Shown: piece by piece, positions 9,223-18,600 of the stretch
Layout of the letters: the number at the start of each line of letters is the position of its first letter
Numbering within the stretch: the stretch's first letter is position 1
Assembly (NCBI GenBank): GCA_023436245.1
Contig: JAEZJZ010000046.1
Span: forward strand, 40,160-104,159
From: Bacillota bacterium
Lineage (GTDB): Bacteria; Bacillota; UBA994; UBA5500
DNA: 64,000 nucleotides
Direction: 5' to 3'
Position numbers and translations under genes: made by a program
Notes under the pieces: model-generated
The model's database searches: none
Seen by the model: only the letters and a program-made list of their open reading frames with translations
What the model was told of the DNA's origin: nothing

Positions 9223-10329
9223 ATGCCCCAAATTGTTCCGGCGGAACAGCGCATGTTCATGACCGGCAACGAGGTGATCGCCTGGGCAGCGCTGGCTGCC
9301 GGCGCGGAAATCATGTACGGCTACCCAATCACCCCGCAAAATGAAGTGATGCACTATTGGACCAGACTGGCTCCCAAGTTCCAGACCAAGTTCCTGCAGA
9401 CAGAGGACGAACTGTCTGCAGGATTCACCACCATCGGCGGGGTGATGGCCGGCAAGAAGGCTTTTTCTGCGACGGCCGGACCGGGGAATGTGTTGATGCA
9501 GGAGCCGATCAGCATGGCGGAGATGATGCGCATCCCCGCTGTCTGGTTCATCCAGCAGCGGGGCGGCCCTTCCACGGCCACAGTGATCTACTCCCAACAG
9601 GAGACGCGCCTGACCTGCTTCGGCGGCAACGGCGAAGGGCACCGCCTGGTCTACTCCACCGCGACCCACCAGGAGGTGTTCGATTACACCATCAAAGCCT
9701 TCAACAACGCCTGGACCTACCGCTTTCCAACTTTCGTACTCGGTGACGGTTATCAGGCGAAGATGCGGGAGGCGCTGACCCTCTACAACCCGGAGGAGAG
9801 GGGCATAGATCTGGTGGCCACTGAGCGCATGGTTGGCAACCCCGGTACTCCGGAACAGGACCGGCCGGTGGCGCATCATCGCAACACCTTCAATGTGGAG
9901 GAAGAGCTCTACGACCTGCTGCAGCAACACATCCGGGACTGGAACCAGATGGCGGTAGAAACGGTGGAATGGGACAGCCGCGGCCAGGGTGAAGTCGACT
10001 TGCTGCTGGTGGCACACGGGGTAGTTTCCCGGGCAACGTTGGCGGCCTACGACGAGCTGACCGCCGCTGGGGTGAAGGTGGCCTACTTCCGCCCGATCAC
10101 CCTCCGCCCCTTCCCCAGCCAAGCACTGACGGAGGTAGCCAATCGCAGTCGGCTGCTGCTGGTGGTGGAGTCGGCCCAGGGACAACTGCTGTCGATGGTG
10201 CGGGACGCCCTCTATGGCCAGAGCAGCACTTCCATTGAGGGCCTGCTCAAGCCGGGCGTCGGCGTGACTTCCGATGAAGTGGTGGCCAAGGTCAAAGGAT
10301 ACCTGCACGACGAGGGGAGGAACAGCTGA
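9223..10329 (+). CDS. korA: 2-oxoacid:ferredoxin oxidoreductase, alpha subunit
   Basis: Alpha (pyrimidine-domain) subunit of a 2-oxoglutarate/2-oxoacid:ferredoxin oxidoreductase, 368 residues. Family signatures are the GYPITPQNEVMH segment near residue 35, KFLQTEDELSAGFTTIGGVMAGKKAFSATAGPG in the middle of the N-terminal domain, and a C-terminal domain II beginning near VDLLLVAHG. The enzyme oxidatively decarboxylates a 2-oxoacid with CoA, reducing ferredoxin. ATG at 9223 follows GAGGAGGT by about 7 nt; ATG at 9202 has no site. Its stop overlaps the start of the beta gene by one base, so translation is coupled. The exact substrate (2-oxoglutarate, 2-oxoisovalerate or other) is not certain. 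Confidence 0.9.
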   Translation: MPQIVPAEQRMFMTGNEVIAWAALAAGAEIMYGYPITPQNEVMHYWTRLAPKFQTKFLQTEDELSAGFTTIGGVMAGKKAFSATAGPGNVLMQEPISMAEMMRIPAVWFIQQRGGPSTATVIYSQQETRLTCFGGNGEGHRLVYSTATHQEVFDYTIKAFNNAWTYRFPTFVLGDGYQAKMREALTLYNPEERGIDLVATERMVGNPGTPEQDRPVAHHRNTFNVEEELYDLLQQHIRDWNQMAVETVEWDSRGQGEVDLLLVAHGVVSRATLAAYDELTAAGVKVAYFRPITLRPFPSQALTEVANRSRLLLVVESAQGQLLSMVRDALYGQSSTSIEGLLKPGVGVTSDEVVAKVKGYLHDEGRNS

Positions 10330-11099
10330 TGGAGATCATCCATTCGTCGAATGAAGCCATGCCGCGCGCCTGGCGACGTGAGACCAAGCCCCACCGCTTC
10401 TGCCCCGGCTGCGGACACGGCATCTTTCTGAAGGCACTGGGCGAAGCCATCGATGAACTGCAGATCTGGGACCGCGTGGTCTTCGGGTGCGACATCGGCT
10501 GTTCCCTGCTGGCCTGGGATCTCTTGAATGTGGACAGCATTCAGACGCACCATGGCCGCACCATTCCGGTGGTCGTGGGCGCCAAGCGGGCCAATCCGGA
10601 GTTGGTGGTAGTCGCCTACATGGGTGATGGTGGTGGCTATGCCATCGGATCTCAGCACCTGGTCAACGCCGCCATGCGCAATGAGCACATCACCGTGCTG
10701 CTAGCGAACAACACCGTCTACGCCATGACCGGCGGACAGATGGCCCCCACCACCCTCCCCGGGCAGGAAACAGGCACCACTCCTTACGGGCGGGATGTGT
10801 CACAGACCGGCAACCCAACTCTCGGACCAGAAATGGCTGCCGCCATCACTGGCCCGCGCGCCTATATCGCCCGTGGCTCTGTCTCCAACTACCGTCGCTT
10901 GAAAACCTACGTGAAGAAGGCGCTGGAAAACCAGCTGGCCGGCAAGGGGTTCAGCTTTGTGGAGGCTCTATCCGGCTGCCCCACGAACTGGCGCACCAAC
11001 GCCAAGCAGACCTGGAGCTTCATCGATGACGAGATGAGCAAATTCTTCCCGCTGGGAGAACTGAAGACCCCGACCGCTGGGGGTGAAGCAGATGAGTAA
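10329..11099 (+). CDS. korB: 2-oxoacid:ferredoxin oxidoreductase, beta subunit (TPP-binding)
   Basis: 256-residue thiamine diphosphate-binding subunit. CPGCGHG near residue 25 is the family start; the TPP motif is MGDGGGYAIGSQHLVNAAMR (about residues 98-117), followed by LANNTVYAMTGGQMAPTT. The iron-sulfur cysteine pattern of CPGCG is partly present, while the remaining ligands may come from the delta subunit. Its end overlaps the gamma-subunit start by 8 nt. Together with its neighbours it forms a standard four-subunit enzyme of anaerobic carbon metabolism. Confidence 0.92.
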   Translation: MEIIHSSNEAMPRAWRRETKPHRFCPGCGHGIFLKALGEAIDELQIWDRVVFGCDIGCSLLAWDLLNVDSIQTHHGRTIPVVVGAKRANPELVVVAYMGDGGGYAIGSQHLVNAAMRNEHITVLLANNTVYAMTGGQMAPTTLPGQETGTTPYGRDVSQTGNPTLGPEMAAAITGPRAYIARGSVSNYRRLKTYVKKALENQLAGKGFSFVEALSGCPTNWRTNAKQTWSFIDDEMSKFFPLGELKTPTAGGEADE

Positions 11100-11784
11100 A
11101 GTCTTGTGGCGCATCGCCCTGGCCGGCGAAGGCGGACAGGGCATCCAAGTAGTGGGCGAGATCCTGGCGGAAGCGGCCTACATGGCCGGCAAGGAATCGA
11201 TCTACATTCCGAACTTTGGGGTCGAGCAACGCGGAGGCGTGTCCATCGCCTTTGTGCAGATTTCGGATCGTCCGATCGGCTCGCCCAAGTTTGCTGAAGC
11301 GGACATTCTGGTGCCGCTGAGCAAGCGGGCCATCGCTCGCACCAAACAGTACATTCAGTCGCAGACGCTGTACATCTACGAGTGTTCTGCCTTGGAAGTG
11401 CCCCACCTGAACGATCAGGCGATCGGCATTCAGGCCTGGGACACGGTCACGCCGGAGGCCTTCAGCCTGATGGTTGGGCGCCAGCCAGACGAACCCGGAC
11501 AACCGCCACACGGCACCGACTTGCGGCCTGGTCGCATCATCGGCATCAAGGCGGCCGAAATCGCCAAGAACGAACTGCAGCCTCGAGTGTTCAACATCAT
11601 CATCCTCGGGGCTATCGTCGGCGCGAGTGACGTACTACCCGTAGAAACCGTGCGAGCAGCAATCGAGGCCAAGCTGGGTGACAAGTTCGCCAGCAGGCCC
11701 GAACTGCGGGAGCTGAACTACCGGGCGTTCGATCGCGGCGTGGAGTTGGCCAGGGCTAATCTGCGAGAGGGGGCGAAAGCTTGA
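11092..11784 (+). CDS. korC: 2-oxoacid:ferredoxin oxidoreductase, gamma subunit
   Basis: 230-residue gamma subunit, recognised by the N-terminal signature RIALAGEGGQGIQVVGEILAEAA followed by NFGVEQRGGVSIAFVQIS. This subunit contributes to the CoA-binding part of the complex. ATG at 11092 is 5-6 nt after a GGGGGTGA-like site within the end of the beta gene; GTG at 11083 is a less likely alternative. The C-terminal ~80 residues include a conserved NIIILGAIVGASDVLP segment. Confidence 0.9.
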   Translation: MSKVLWRIALAGEGGQGIQVVGEILAEAAYMAGKESIYIPNFGVEQRGGVSIAFVQISDRPIGSPKFAEADILVPLSKRAIARTKQYIQSQTLYIYECSALEVPHLNDQAIGIQAWDTVTPEAFSLMVGRQPDEPGQPPHGTDLRPGRIIGIKAAEIAKNELQPRVFNIIILGAIVGASDVLPVETVRAAIEAKLGDKFASRPELRELNYRAFDRGVELARANLREGAKA

Positions 11785-12110
11785 ACCAGACGAAACTGGA
11801 GTTCACCGGGGAACGCTACTATCCCCCGCGCGGCACTTGGACAGTGTTCGTCGAGCTCTGTAAGGGCTGCGGGCTCTGCATCGAAAAGTGCCCCACCCAT
11901 GTCATTCGCTGGTCGGACCGGCTGAGCAACTACGGCACTCCGCGGGTGGAAGTGGACGCCGAGGGCTGCATCGTCTGCAACATGTGTGCTCTGCACTGCC
12001 CGGACGCAGCCATCAGCGTGGAAGTGCTGAAGCCGCCCAGCAAAGCTGATCGGGCGGACAAAGCGACCGCAAGGCAGCAGGACCCGGAAGGGGTAACCTG
12101 CACCCCATAA
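11781..12110 (+). CDS. korD: 2-oxoacid:ferredoxin oxidoreductase, delta (ferredoxin-like) subunit
   Basis: 109-residue 2[4Fe-4S] ferredoxin-like subunit that passes electrons from the TPP site to free ferredoxin. The two cluster motifs are complete: C27, C30, C33, C37 and C63, C66, C69, C73. The start is TTG at 11781, overlapping the gamma stop codon, with GAGAGGGGG upstream. The C-terminal ~25 residues are charged and poorly conserved. The operon ends at the strong terminator 12121-12153. Confidence 0.9.
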   Translation: MNQTKLEFTGERYYPPRGTWTVFVELCKGCGLCIEKCPTHVIRWSDRLSNYGTPRVEVDAEGCIVCNMCALHCPDAAISVEVLKPPSKADRADKATARQQDPEGVTCTP

Positions 12111-12120
12111 GCCAACAACA

Positions 12121-12153
12121 TAGGCTGTCCCGCACCGTTTGCGGGACAGCCTA
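12121..12153. terminator. Strong bidirectional terminator
   Basis: Fourteen-base perfect arms taggctgtcccgca (12121-12134) and tgcgggacagccta (12140-12153), followed by tttgtt. It separates the oxidoreductase operon from the opposing gene that ends at 12190. Confidence 0.9.
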
Positions 12154-12189
12154 TTTGTTCTCGGCCTGTCACATCCAGCTGACTTTGGT

Positions 12190-12762
12190 TTACTGATCCT
12201 GCTTCGGCTCCGGTTCGGGAAGCAACTGATCAAACTGCTGGTCATCGATCACGCTGGCTCTTTCGCTGAACCGGAGCAGCGTCAGTCCGCCCAGAATCAG
12301 CAGCACTGCCAGTACACCCGTGCGCACATAGGAGATGAACTGCCAGTAACTGAAGCTTGACCCGAACCAGATCTGACCGTACTTCTGCAGGCTGTAGAAG
12401 AGGAAGCCATCTAGGGCTACGTAGCCGCCTGCAACCAAGGCGCCGATGCCCGACCAGCGCAGCAGTTTGTCCTTGGACCAGGATGAACTGGGCAGGTTCA
12501 GCCAGCGGATCAGGTCTAGATGGCTCTCGGCGGACAGCTGATGCTGATCAAGCTTGTTGATCACATCGAAGAAACTGTAGGCAAACCAGATCGGCATCAG
12601 GAAAAGCAACGGATAGAACACCCGGTCCAGCGACAATAGCAGGCAGGTAAGGGCAAAAAGCAACATCAGTTCCAGCCCCTGTCGCATCAGGCCCAAGTAC
12701 ATGTGCCCAGCACCTGGGACGAATGAGAAGAACATGGCAAGCAGTCTATTTTTGCTGCGCAT
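12190..12762 (-). CDS. Small multi-pass membrane protein (TM2-like N-terminus)
   Basis: 190-residue membrane protein. The N-terminal part, with LLAMFFSFVPGAGHMYLGLMRQGLELM and a following hydrophobic pair, resembles TM2-type domains; two further membrane segments lie near residues 100-125 and 145-165, and the tail is acidic. It overlaps the upstream anti-sigma-like gene by 17 nt and has a GGAGGG site, so it is the last gene of a sigma/anti-sigma operon. It may sense or pass on an envelope signal, which is an inference from position only. Confidence 0.72.
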   Translation of the reverse strand: MRSKNRLLAMFFSFVPGAGHMYLGLMRQGLELMLLFALTCLLLSLDRVFYPLLFLMPIWFAYSFFDVINKLDQHQLSAESHLDLIRWLNLPSSSWSKDKLLRWSGIGALVAGGYVALDGFLFYSLQKYGQIWFGSSFSYWQFISYVRTGVLAVLLILGGLTLLRFSERASVIDDQQFDQLLPEPEPKQDQ

Positions 12763-13228
12763 CGCTATCCCTCCAAGATGGCAATTCTACCTTTATCTCA
12801 GGCAAACCTCGCACGAAGCTATACAATGGGTTGTTCAGTTCTCTCTCACTGAAGCGGCTCTGCAGACTACCAGGCCGCGGCCAATCTGCGGGCTGCTTCG
12901 GAGGGGAACCCTGGGGCAGCCACTGCTGCATCAACCCAGACGACGAGAGCAGGAGCAAGAGCGATGCAGCCACAGCATAGATGCGCAGCAAAGGGCGCAG
13001 ACGTCCCCGCCCGTACTCCTGCCGCTGGCCACCCACCGCCTGCACTCGCCGGTACGTTCGCAGGGCCAAGTCGGGCGGGGCCACGCGTAGGCCCGATTCC
13101 ACTACCTGCAGATACCTCTCCTGGCAGGTCGGGCAAACCGCCAAATGCTCAGTCATGGCCAGTCGGTCCGGCAGGCCAACTCTGCCGGAGTAGTAGTCGG
13201 ACCATTGTTCCGGTCGATAGCAGTCCAC
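12746..13228 (-). CDS. Zinc-finger (zf-HC2-type) anti-sigma-like membrane protein
   Basis: 160 residues. The N-terminus has the anti-sigma zinc pattern, with H28 and C32/C35 in the segment EHLAVCPTCQERY, then a single membrane helix near residues 82-100 (IYAVAASLLLLLSSSGLM), then about 55 extracytoplasmic residues. This is the usual plan of an ECF anti-sigma factor: it would hold the sigma factor encoded 4 nt upstream until an outside signal arrives. Start is GTG at 13228 after AAGGAGGAA. Confidence 0.85.
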   Translation of the reverse strand: MDCYRPEQWSDYYSGRVGLPDRLAMTEHLAVCPTCQERYLQVVESGLRVAPPDLALRTYRRVQAVGGQRQEYGRGRLRPLLRIYAVAASLLLLLSSSGLMQQWLPQGSPPKQPADWPRPGSLQSRFSERELNNPLYSFVRGLPEIKVELPSWRDSDAQQK

Positions 13229-13231
13229 CGA

Positions 13232-13777
13232 TCATTCCTCCTTCCATCTGGTCTTCAGCAGTTTGCGCGCCCGATAGAGCTGGGACTCCACCGTCTTGGC
13301 GCTGATGCCAAGCTCTCGGGCGATTTGACTGTATCCCTGGTCCCGGAAATAGTACCTTTCCACGACCGCCCGATAGTGTTCCGGTAGACTGGCCACCAGC
13401 CTGCGCAGCTGCTGCTGGCGCAACTCCTGCAGCACAGCAGCCTCGGCAGAGGGCGCAATCTGCGAGTTGCGATCTGTTTCCTCCTCCAACTTGGCTTCGC
13501 GCTGCGACTCGCGCTGGCGCTTGCGCAGGTGGTCGATGCTCGTGTTGGTGGCGATTCTGGCCAGCCAGGCTTTGAAGCCGTCCTGCTCGAAGCGTTGGAT
13601 GTTCAGATATGCCTTCATAAAGGCCTCTTGCGTCACATCCTCGGCGGCGTGGGTGTCCTGCAGCACGCCGAAGCAGATGGAGAAGACGTAGTTCGTGTAT
13701 TTCTCAACCAGACGGGAAAAGTGAGCCGTTTTACCCGCCTGAACTGCCGCGATTACTGCACTGTCGTCAATCTCCAT
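13232..13777 (-). CDS. ECF-family RNA polymerase sigma factor
   Basis: About 181 residues with sigma region 2 (YVFSICFGVLQDTHAAEDVTQEAFMKAYLN) and region 4 with its helix-turn-helix (LPEHYRAVVERYYFRDQGYSQIARELGISAKTVESQLYRARKLL). It directs RNA polymerase to a small regulon and is probably inhibited by the next gene product. The start is uncertain: ATG at 13777 is only 2 nt from GGGAGG and would lie in an extended GGAGGTGAT site; TTG at 13804 with GGAG 5 nt upstream, GTG at 13810, or a downstream ATT at 13771 are alternatives. Confidence 0.9.
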   Translation of the reverse strand: MEIDDSAVIAAVQAGKTAHFSRLVEKYTNYVFSICFGVLQDTHAAEDVTQEAFMKAYLNIQRFEQDGFKAWLARIATNTSIDHLRKRQRESQREAKLEEETDRNSQIAPSAEAAVLQELRQQQLRRLVASLPEHYRAVVERYYFRDQGYSQIARELGISAKTVESQLYRARKLLKTRWKEE

Positions 13778-13870
13778 CACCTCCCTAATTGCTAGCTGTC
13801 GCAATCCCACTCCGTATGTTAACGAGCCAGGGCGGCAAAAACCCTGCAGGCGAAGATGCGGCCTGTCGTG

Positions 13871-14503
13871 TTATTTCGGCCCGGACCGCAAGGGCAAGAT
13901 CAGCAACTCGCGCCAGATTGCCAGCACCTCTCGGCCCAACATGCGATAGCGTAGCGACGCCGGCACCGGCAGCGGCGCTGCCGCCGCCGTACTGGCGATG
14001 CCCAGCCTCCAGGCGATCAGCCGACTGCGCAGCACATGATAATCGCTGGTCACCAGGAGGGCACTGCCGAATGCCTGCTCCTGCATGATGCTCAGACTGT
14101 GGCGTAGGTTGTCATAGGTGCTATATGATGCCTGCTCCAGATGAATCACCTGCTGGTCCACACCTCGCTCAACCAGATAAGCCTGCATCGCCAAGGCCTC
14201 AGTGGTCGGCTCGTCCGGCCCCTGTCCGCCACTGACGATGATCTGCCGCGCCAAGCCGGAGCGGTACAACTGCAGACCGACGTCTAGGCGAGCCTGCAGA
14301 GAAGTGCTGAGGCGATCCGGATAGACGCGAGCTCCCAAGATGATGATCACGTCGGCTGGTTGCGGCGCTGTTCTGGAGCCGACTGCCGACATCGCAGCCA
14401 GCGTGACCGCACTTGCGATCAGTGCGAACAGCAATGTCGCAAGCAGCCTCCTGACCAACACCCAGCGCCGACTGCGCGTCTGCTTTGTGCTTATCCTAGT
14501 CAT
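13871..14503 (-). CDS. YdcF/SanA-like DUF218 membrane-anchored protein
   Basis: 210 residues: one N-terminal membrane helix (about residues 20-42) and a DUF218 domain starting at ADVIIILGARVYPDRLSTSLQARLD, with IIVSGGQGPDEPTTEALAMQAYL and SSYSTYDNL-like (ASYSTYDNLRHS) and LLVTSDYHVLRSR segments in the usual order. Related proteins have been linked to envelope integrity, but the biochemical role is unsettled. The ATG at 14503 follows GAAAGGGG. It is probably transcribed on its own, downstream of nothing and upstream of the ECF operon with a gap of about 60-90 nt. Confidence 0.85.
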   Translation of the reverse strand: MTRISTKQTRSRRWVLVRRLLATLLFALIASAVTLAAMSAVGSRTAPQPADVIIILGARVYPDRLSTSLQARLDVGLQLYRSGLARQIIVSGGQGPDEPTTEALAMQAYLVERGVDQQVIHLEQASYSTYDNLRHSLSIMQEQAFGSALLVTSDYHVLRSRLIAWRLGIASTAAAAPLPVPASLRYRMLGREVLAIWRELLILPLRSGPK

Positions 14504-14679
14504 TCTGAGTGTCCCCTTTCTCTAGCCGCCGGAGTTCGGCAGGTTGGTGAGTTCCGAGAGAACAACCCCCCTGGCCGCGATCTGAACAAATAACCGCGAA
14601 CAGATTCGCGCAGAATCAGCATAATGATAGGCAGAGGGGGTCGTTACCGGTATTTGCAGACGTCAGACTAACCAGCACG

Positions 14680-15066
14680 ATGGCCAAACCACTGCTGTCG
14701 CTGACCACAGAAGAACGGCACTGGTTGCAGGACTACTTCGACCGCCATTACCACCCACCGCTGTTTTGGGCAAACGATGAACGGAGAAAGCAACAGCACT
14801 ATCTGAGCTTTCTGGCTGAAGTACGCAAAGTGCCGGTCTATTGGCTCTATGAGCAGTACGGGCGCGGAACTCTTGATTCTCGCTTCAGCAACTACTGGGT
14901 TAATCTGATCTACTCGGACGAGACCACGTTCAAGACCTTGCGGGTTGCCGGCGATGAATGCCCGGTGACCATCTGGGATGGCGGTTGCAGCTGGGCCATC
15001 CTAGAGCCGGACTATGACAGCGAAAGGGCCATGCTGGTGATGTTCGATCCCCATGCCAAATGGTAA
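14680..15066 (+). CDS. Hypothetical protein, 128 residues
   Basis: Not recognised. A soluble protein rich in aromatic residues (RHYHPPLFWANDERR, VYWLYEQYGRG, YWVNLIYSDETTF). No membrane segment, signal peptide or metal motif is seen. The ribosome binding site is weak, and the start ATG at 14680 lies about 175 nt downstream of the divergent YdcF gene start. A coding role is supported only by length and reading-frame composition. Confidence 0.5.
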   Translation: MAKPLLSLTTEERHWLQDYFDRHYHPPLFWANDERRKQQHYLSFLAEVRKVPVYWLYEQYGRGTLDSRFSNYWVNLIYSDETTFKTLRVAGDECPVTIWDGGCSWAILEPDYDSERAMLVMFDPHAKW

Positions 15067-15274
15067 CAGAAACCAGCGTTCTCTGCCAGAAGCCCTCCGC
15101 GATCGCGATGAAGCTGCTCCACGCGGTGTGGCTTTCTTTAATGACGGGTCGTCAGCAGTTTCCTAAGACTGGTCACTTTTCAGTGAAATTGGGCAGGGAA
15201 GCAAGCACCAGTTGCAGAACTAAAGGCCAATCCATAAAGTGGGCGAAGACTAAAATGAGGGAAGGTGTTGCCAT

Positions 15275-15619
15275 GTGAAGCTGCTGATCGCCGTCGTGCA
15301 TGACCAATGCAGCGGCAGATTGACCGAACAACTGGTCGCCAAGGGCTATCGTTCGACCAAGCTATCCTCAACCGGAGGGTTCCTGCGAGCCGGGAGCACC
15401 ACTTTGCTGATCGGCGTTGAGGCCGAGCAGGTGGAATCGGTATTGAATGTCATCAGAGGCGTCTGCCACACCAGCGAGCAGTTGACGCCCGTGCCCAAGG
15501 AAGTTGTGGCCGGGCTGTCGTCACCGCCGCTGCATACCCTCTCCGGGGGAGCGGTTGTCTTCGTGCTGAACGCCGTGCCGTGGGCAGGGACACTTCAGCC
15601 TCCGGTAGAGCGTCCTTGA
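15275..15619 (+). CDS. darA: Cyclic-di-AMP receptor, DarA/PstA-like PII-fold protein
   Basis: 114-residue PII-like signalling protein. The family start KLLIAVVHDQCSGRLTEQLV and the signature KLSSTGGFLRAGSTTLLIGVE, which forms part of the c-di-AMP pocket in characterised members, are both clear, as is the final strand SGGAVVFVLN. The last ~15 residues (AVPWAGT and onward) replace the short family ending and look unusual. GTG at 15275 follows GGAAGGTG by 7 nt. The next gene begins 46 nt downstream in the same direction, so co-transcription with the M16-ABC-2 fusion is likely. Confidence 0.85.
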   Translation: MKLLIAVVHDQCSGRLTEQLVAKGYRSTKLSSTGGFLRAGSTTLLIGVEAEQVESVLNVIRGVCHTSEQLTPVPKEVVAGLSSPPLHTLSGGAVVFVLNAVPWAGTLQPPVERP

Positions 15620-15665
15620 CGAACCTGCTGCTCGGATGTGTTCATCCCAGGAGGAGTTGACACCG

Positions 15666-18600
15666 ATGCCTACCAATGGAAACCTGCCTCGCGCCATCGC
15701 ACAGATCCTGCTCTTCTGCTTGCTTGCGGGAGCAGTTGCCCCGCCGGCGATGGCCGCGAACCCGCCCAATGGACGCGAACTGGCCATGTCGTCCGGAACA
15801 ACGCTGGTGCAAAGACAACCCAGCACGCCGGGGGAAGCAGCGATCGTGGCCATCATGCAAGCGGGCACCGCCAACCAACTGGCGAACGAGACTCATGCCG
15901 CCCACATTGCGGAGCACATGGTCTTTCAGAACCACCCGCCGGCAGAACCCTCCTTGACGGATCAGATTGCTGCCTGGGGCGGAGTGGCGAATGGCCATAC
16001 TGGACTAGAGCATACCAGCTTTGAGATCACGGTACCGGAGGAGCACATAAAGGATGCTCTGGCTCAGCTACTCGCCTCCCTGTTCACCGCCGATTATGAC
16101 CAGGCGGTCTACGAGCGCGAACTGAACGGGTACCTGCGAGTGGAACTGCGCAATATGACCGCAAACTACCCGACAGCCATTTACAATGGTTTTCGTCAGC
16201 ACATCTTCCAGGGCAGCGCCTACGCAGAAGATCTGCTTGGCGTGGACATCACCCAGGTGCACTCTGCAACTGTCTCCAGTTGGCAGCAACGGGAGTATGG
16301 CGCTAATCGCCTGATCCTGGTGGTGAACAGCAACACTCCCTGGCCGGAACTCTGCGCCGCAGCCGAATCAGCGCTGCGTGGCGCTCCGCGGGCAACTTTG
16401 TCCATCCCGCCCATAGTCTTGGCGCCCCCGACAGAAGGCGAGTTTGTCTCCACTGGGGTCGGGAACATCACCGCGGTGCTTGGCCTCTCGCTGGACAGGG
16501 TCACACCCAATGATCGGGCCGCGCTCTCCCTCCTGCTGGAGCTGCTGCAGCGGCGCATGCGCTTTGGTGCCATCCGAGATCTGGAGCCTGTGACCGAGGT
16601 TTTTGCCACTTTCTGGCAGAGAGACTCAGTCTATCTGCAACTGGCATATGAGCAGAGGTCAGGGGTCCTCAACCAAGGGCAAGATCCAGTGCTGGCGCAG
16701 CAAACGGAGCTCGTCAAGGCAGTGCAACTGCTGGCGACACAGCTCGGCCCTGGCGACCTGCACCTGCTCAACCGATCCACGCAGACCTCGGACGAGCCAG
16801 TTCCGCTGGTGAGTGAAACGCTGCAAGAAGCCTGGCAATTGGCCGACCGATATGTGGCTGAGTCCTGGTCGCCTGCAGTGGTTATCGAGGAAGACGAACA
16901 GACTCTGCTTGAGAGCCTACAGACTGTAGCTGCCAAGTATCTCCCCCACGCCAAGCTGACCGTGCTCCGAACCTCACCGACAGCGCCCGCGCTCGGGCCA
17001 CTGGCTGTCGCAGTCGCCTGTTTGGCCGCGTTGGTCGGGCTGGCGTCGCTGACTGTGCTGCTCACGGCTAAGCGAAACGCGAACGTGCGGACGCTCTTAT
17101 CCCTGATCACGGTCACGCTCAAGTCTCTCCTCAGGCAGGGGATGGGGGGTGGGAATCAGGACGAAGCGAACAAGCGTGCTTTCTGGCGATGGGTTTTTGC
17201 AGCCATTCTGATGGTGACCACGGTGTGGCTGACCAACATGGTCGCGCAAATCTGCATGCTCCTCGGCCAGCCTGAACTGCTGTTCGTGTTGGCTAGTGCC
17301 GCCCTCTGCCTGATGCTGTTCTTCTCCGGAGGAAGCTTGCTGCTCTCTGTGTTTCTCTGGTCGGGAGACAGCGAGCGCCTAGCAGCGTTGCCGCTTCCCT
17401 CAGTCCACATCGTTTTGGCGCGCCTACTGATCGCCATTTTGGGGCAGTTCCCGTTCTCTCTGCTGGTGCTCATCCCGGCCACCCTGAAATACGCTCAGTA
17501 CATGGGCAAAGGACCACTCATCTGGGTGATGATGACGCTGGTCAGCCTGCTTCTGCCCATTTTGACACTCACACTGGCGGCACTGCCGATCGTGGCGTTC
17601 ATGCGCCGGATCACACCGCGCCTGCGGGAGAGGCTGGCGGCAATCGCCTCGATCTTGCTCTCGGTCGCTTTGATGCTATTTAGGCTAGCTCAAGGAAACA
17701 GGAGCCCGTTGGACATGAAGTCCCTCGTGATGCAGTCCCTGCAACTGCGACAGCAGGATCTGGCCGGACAAATCGGCCGGGTGTTCCCGCCGGCGGCCTG
17801 GGCTGGGCGAGCGCTTGCGCTCGACGGAACCTGGAGCGGAGCGGGCAGCCTGCTGCTGCTCACCCTGACCGCTCTGCTCTGCCTCTGGGTGCTCTCTCGG
17901 TTATCCCAGAGGTTGTACCTGGGAGAGCCCTCTCTGGCAACACCGCTTGCAAGGAGGCAGAAAGCCAGTAAGCAATCAGGCTCTGCCAGCCCGGTGTTAG
18001 CCCTCTGGAGACGAGAATGGAAGCTGTTCTGGCGGACGCCGGCCTTGCTGGCCGTCACTCTACCGAACACACTGATGCCACTCTTGATCATCTATCCCCT
18101 GCTCAGCTCCGGCGCCAGAGAGCAAGGCCTCTGGGTGATGGCCCAAACCCTAAGAGTCACCTCGCGTCACTCTCTGGTTTCTGCACTCGCAGCTGGCGCG
18201 CTGGCGATGTTGGTGGTCACCAGTTCGCGCCTGGCTTCGGTCAGCGTCTCCGGCGAAGGATCTCGCTTCTACTTCTCCAAGATGATTCCGGTGGAAGCTA
18301 GTACCCAAGTGCAGGCAAAGCTGCTCAACTGCCTGGTCATCAACGGCTTGTGCATACTGCCAGGGTTGCTACTAGTGACAATTTGGCTGCGACTCAGCGC
18401 CCTGAACTGCGTTGCCGCCATACTCGCATCTTCCGTCGGCCTGTTCTTCGCCACCACTGTCTGCATTAAGCACGACCTGGCCTGGCCACGCCTCGAATGG
18501 GACAACACGCAGATGTTGATCAGGCAGGCAAACACCATCGGACCAACCATAATCATCCTCTTAGCTTCGGCCGCGACCGTCTGGTTGGCGTTCTCCTTGC

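Noticed and set aside
9199..10308. 369-residue open frame opposite korA
   Set aside because: Histidine- and glutamine-rich shadow of a GC-rich gene; no site or motif. Similar long shadows at 5612-6607 and 23190-24155 were dismissed for the same reason.
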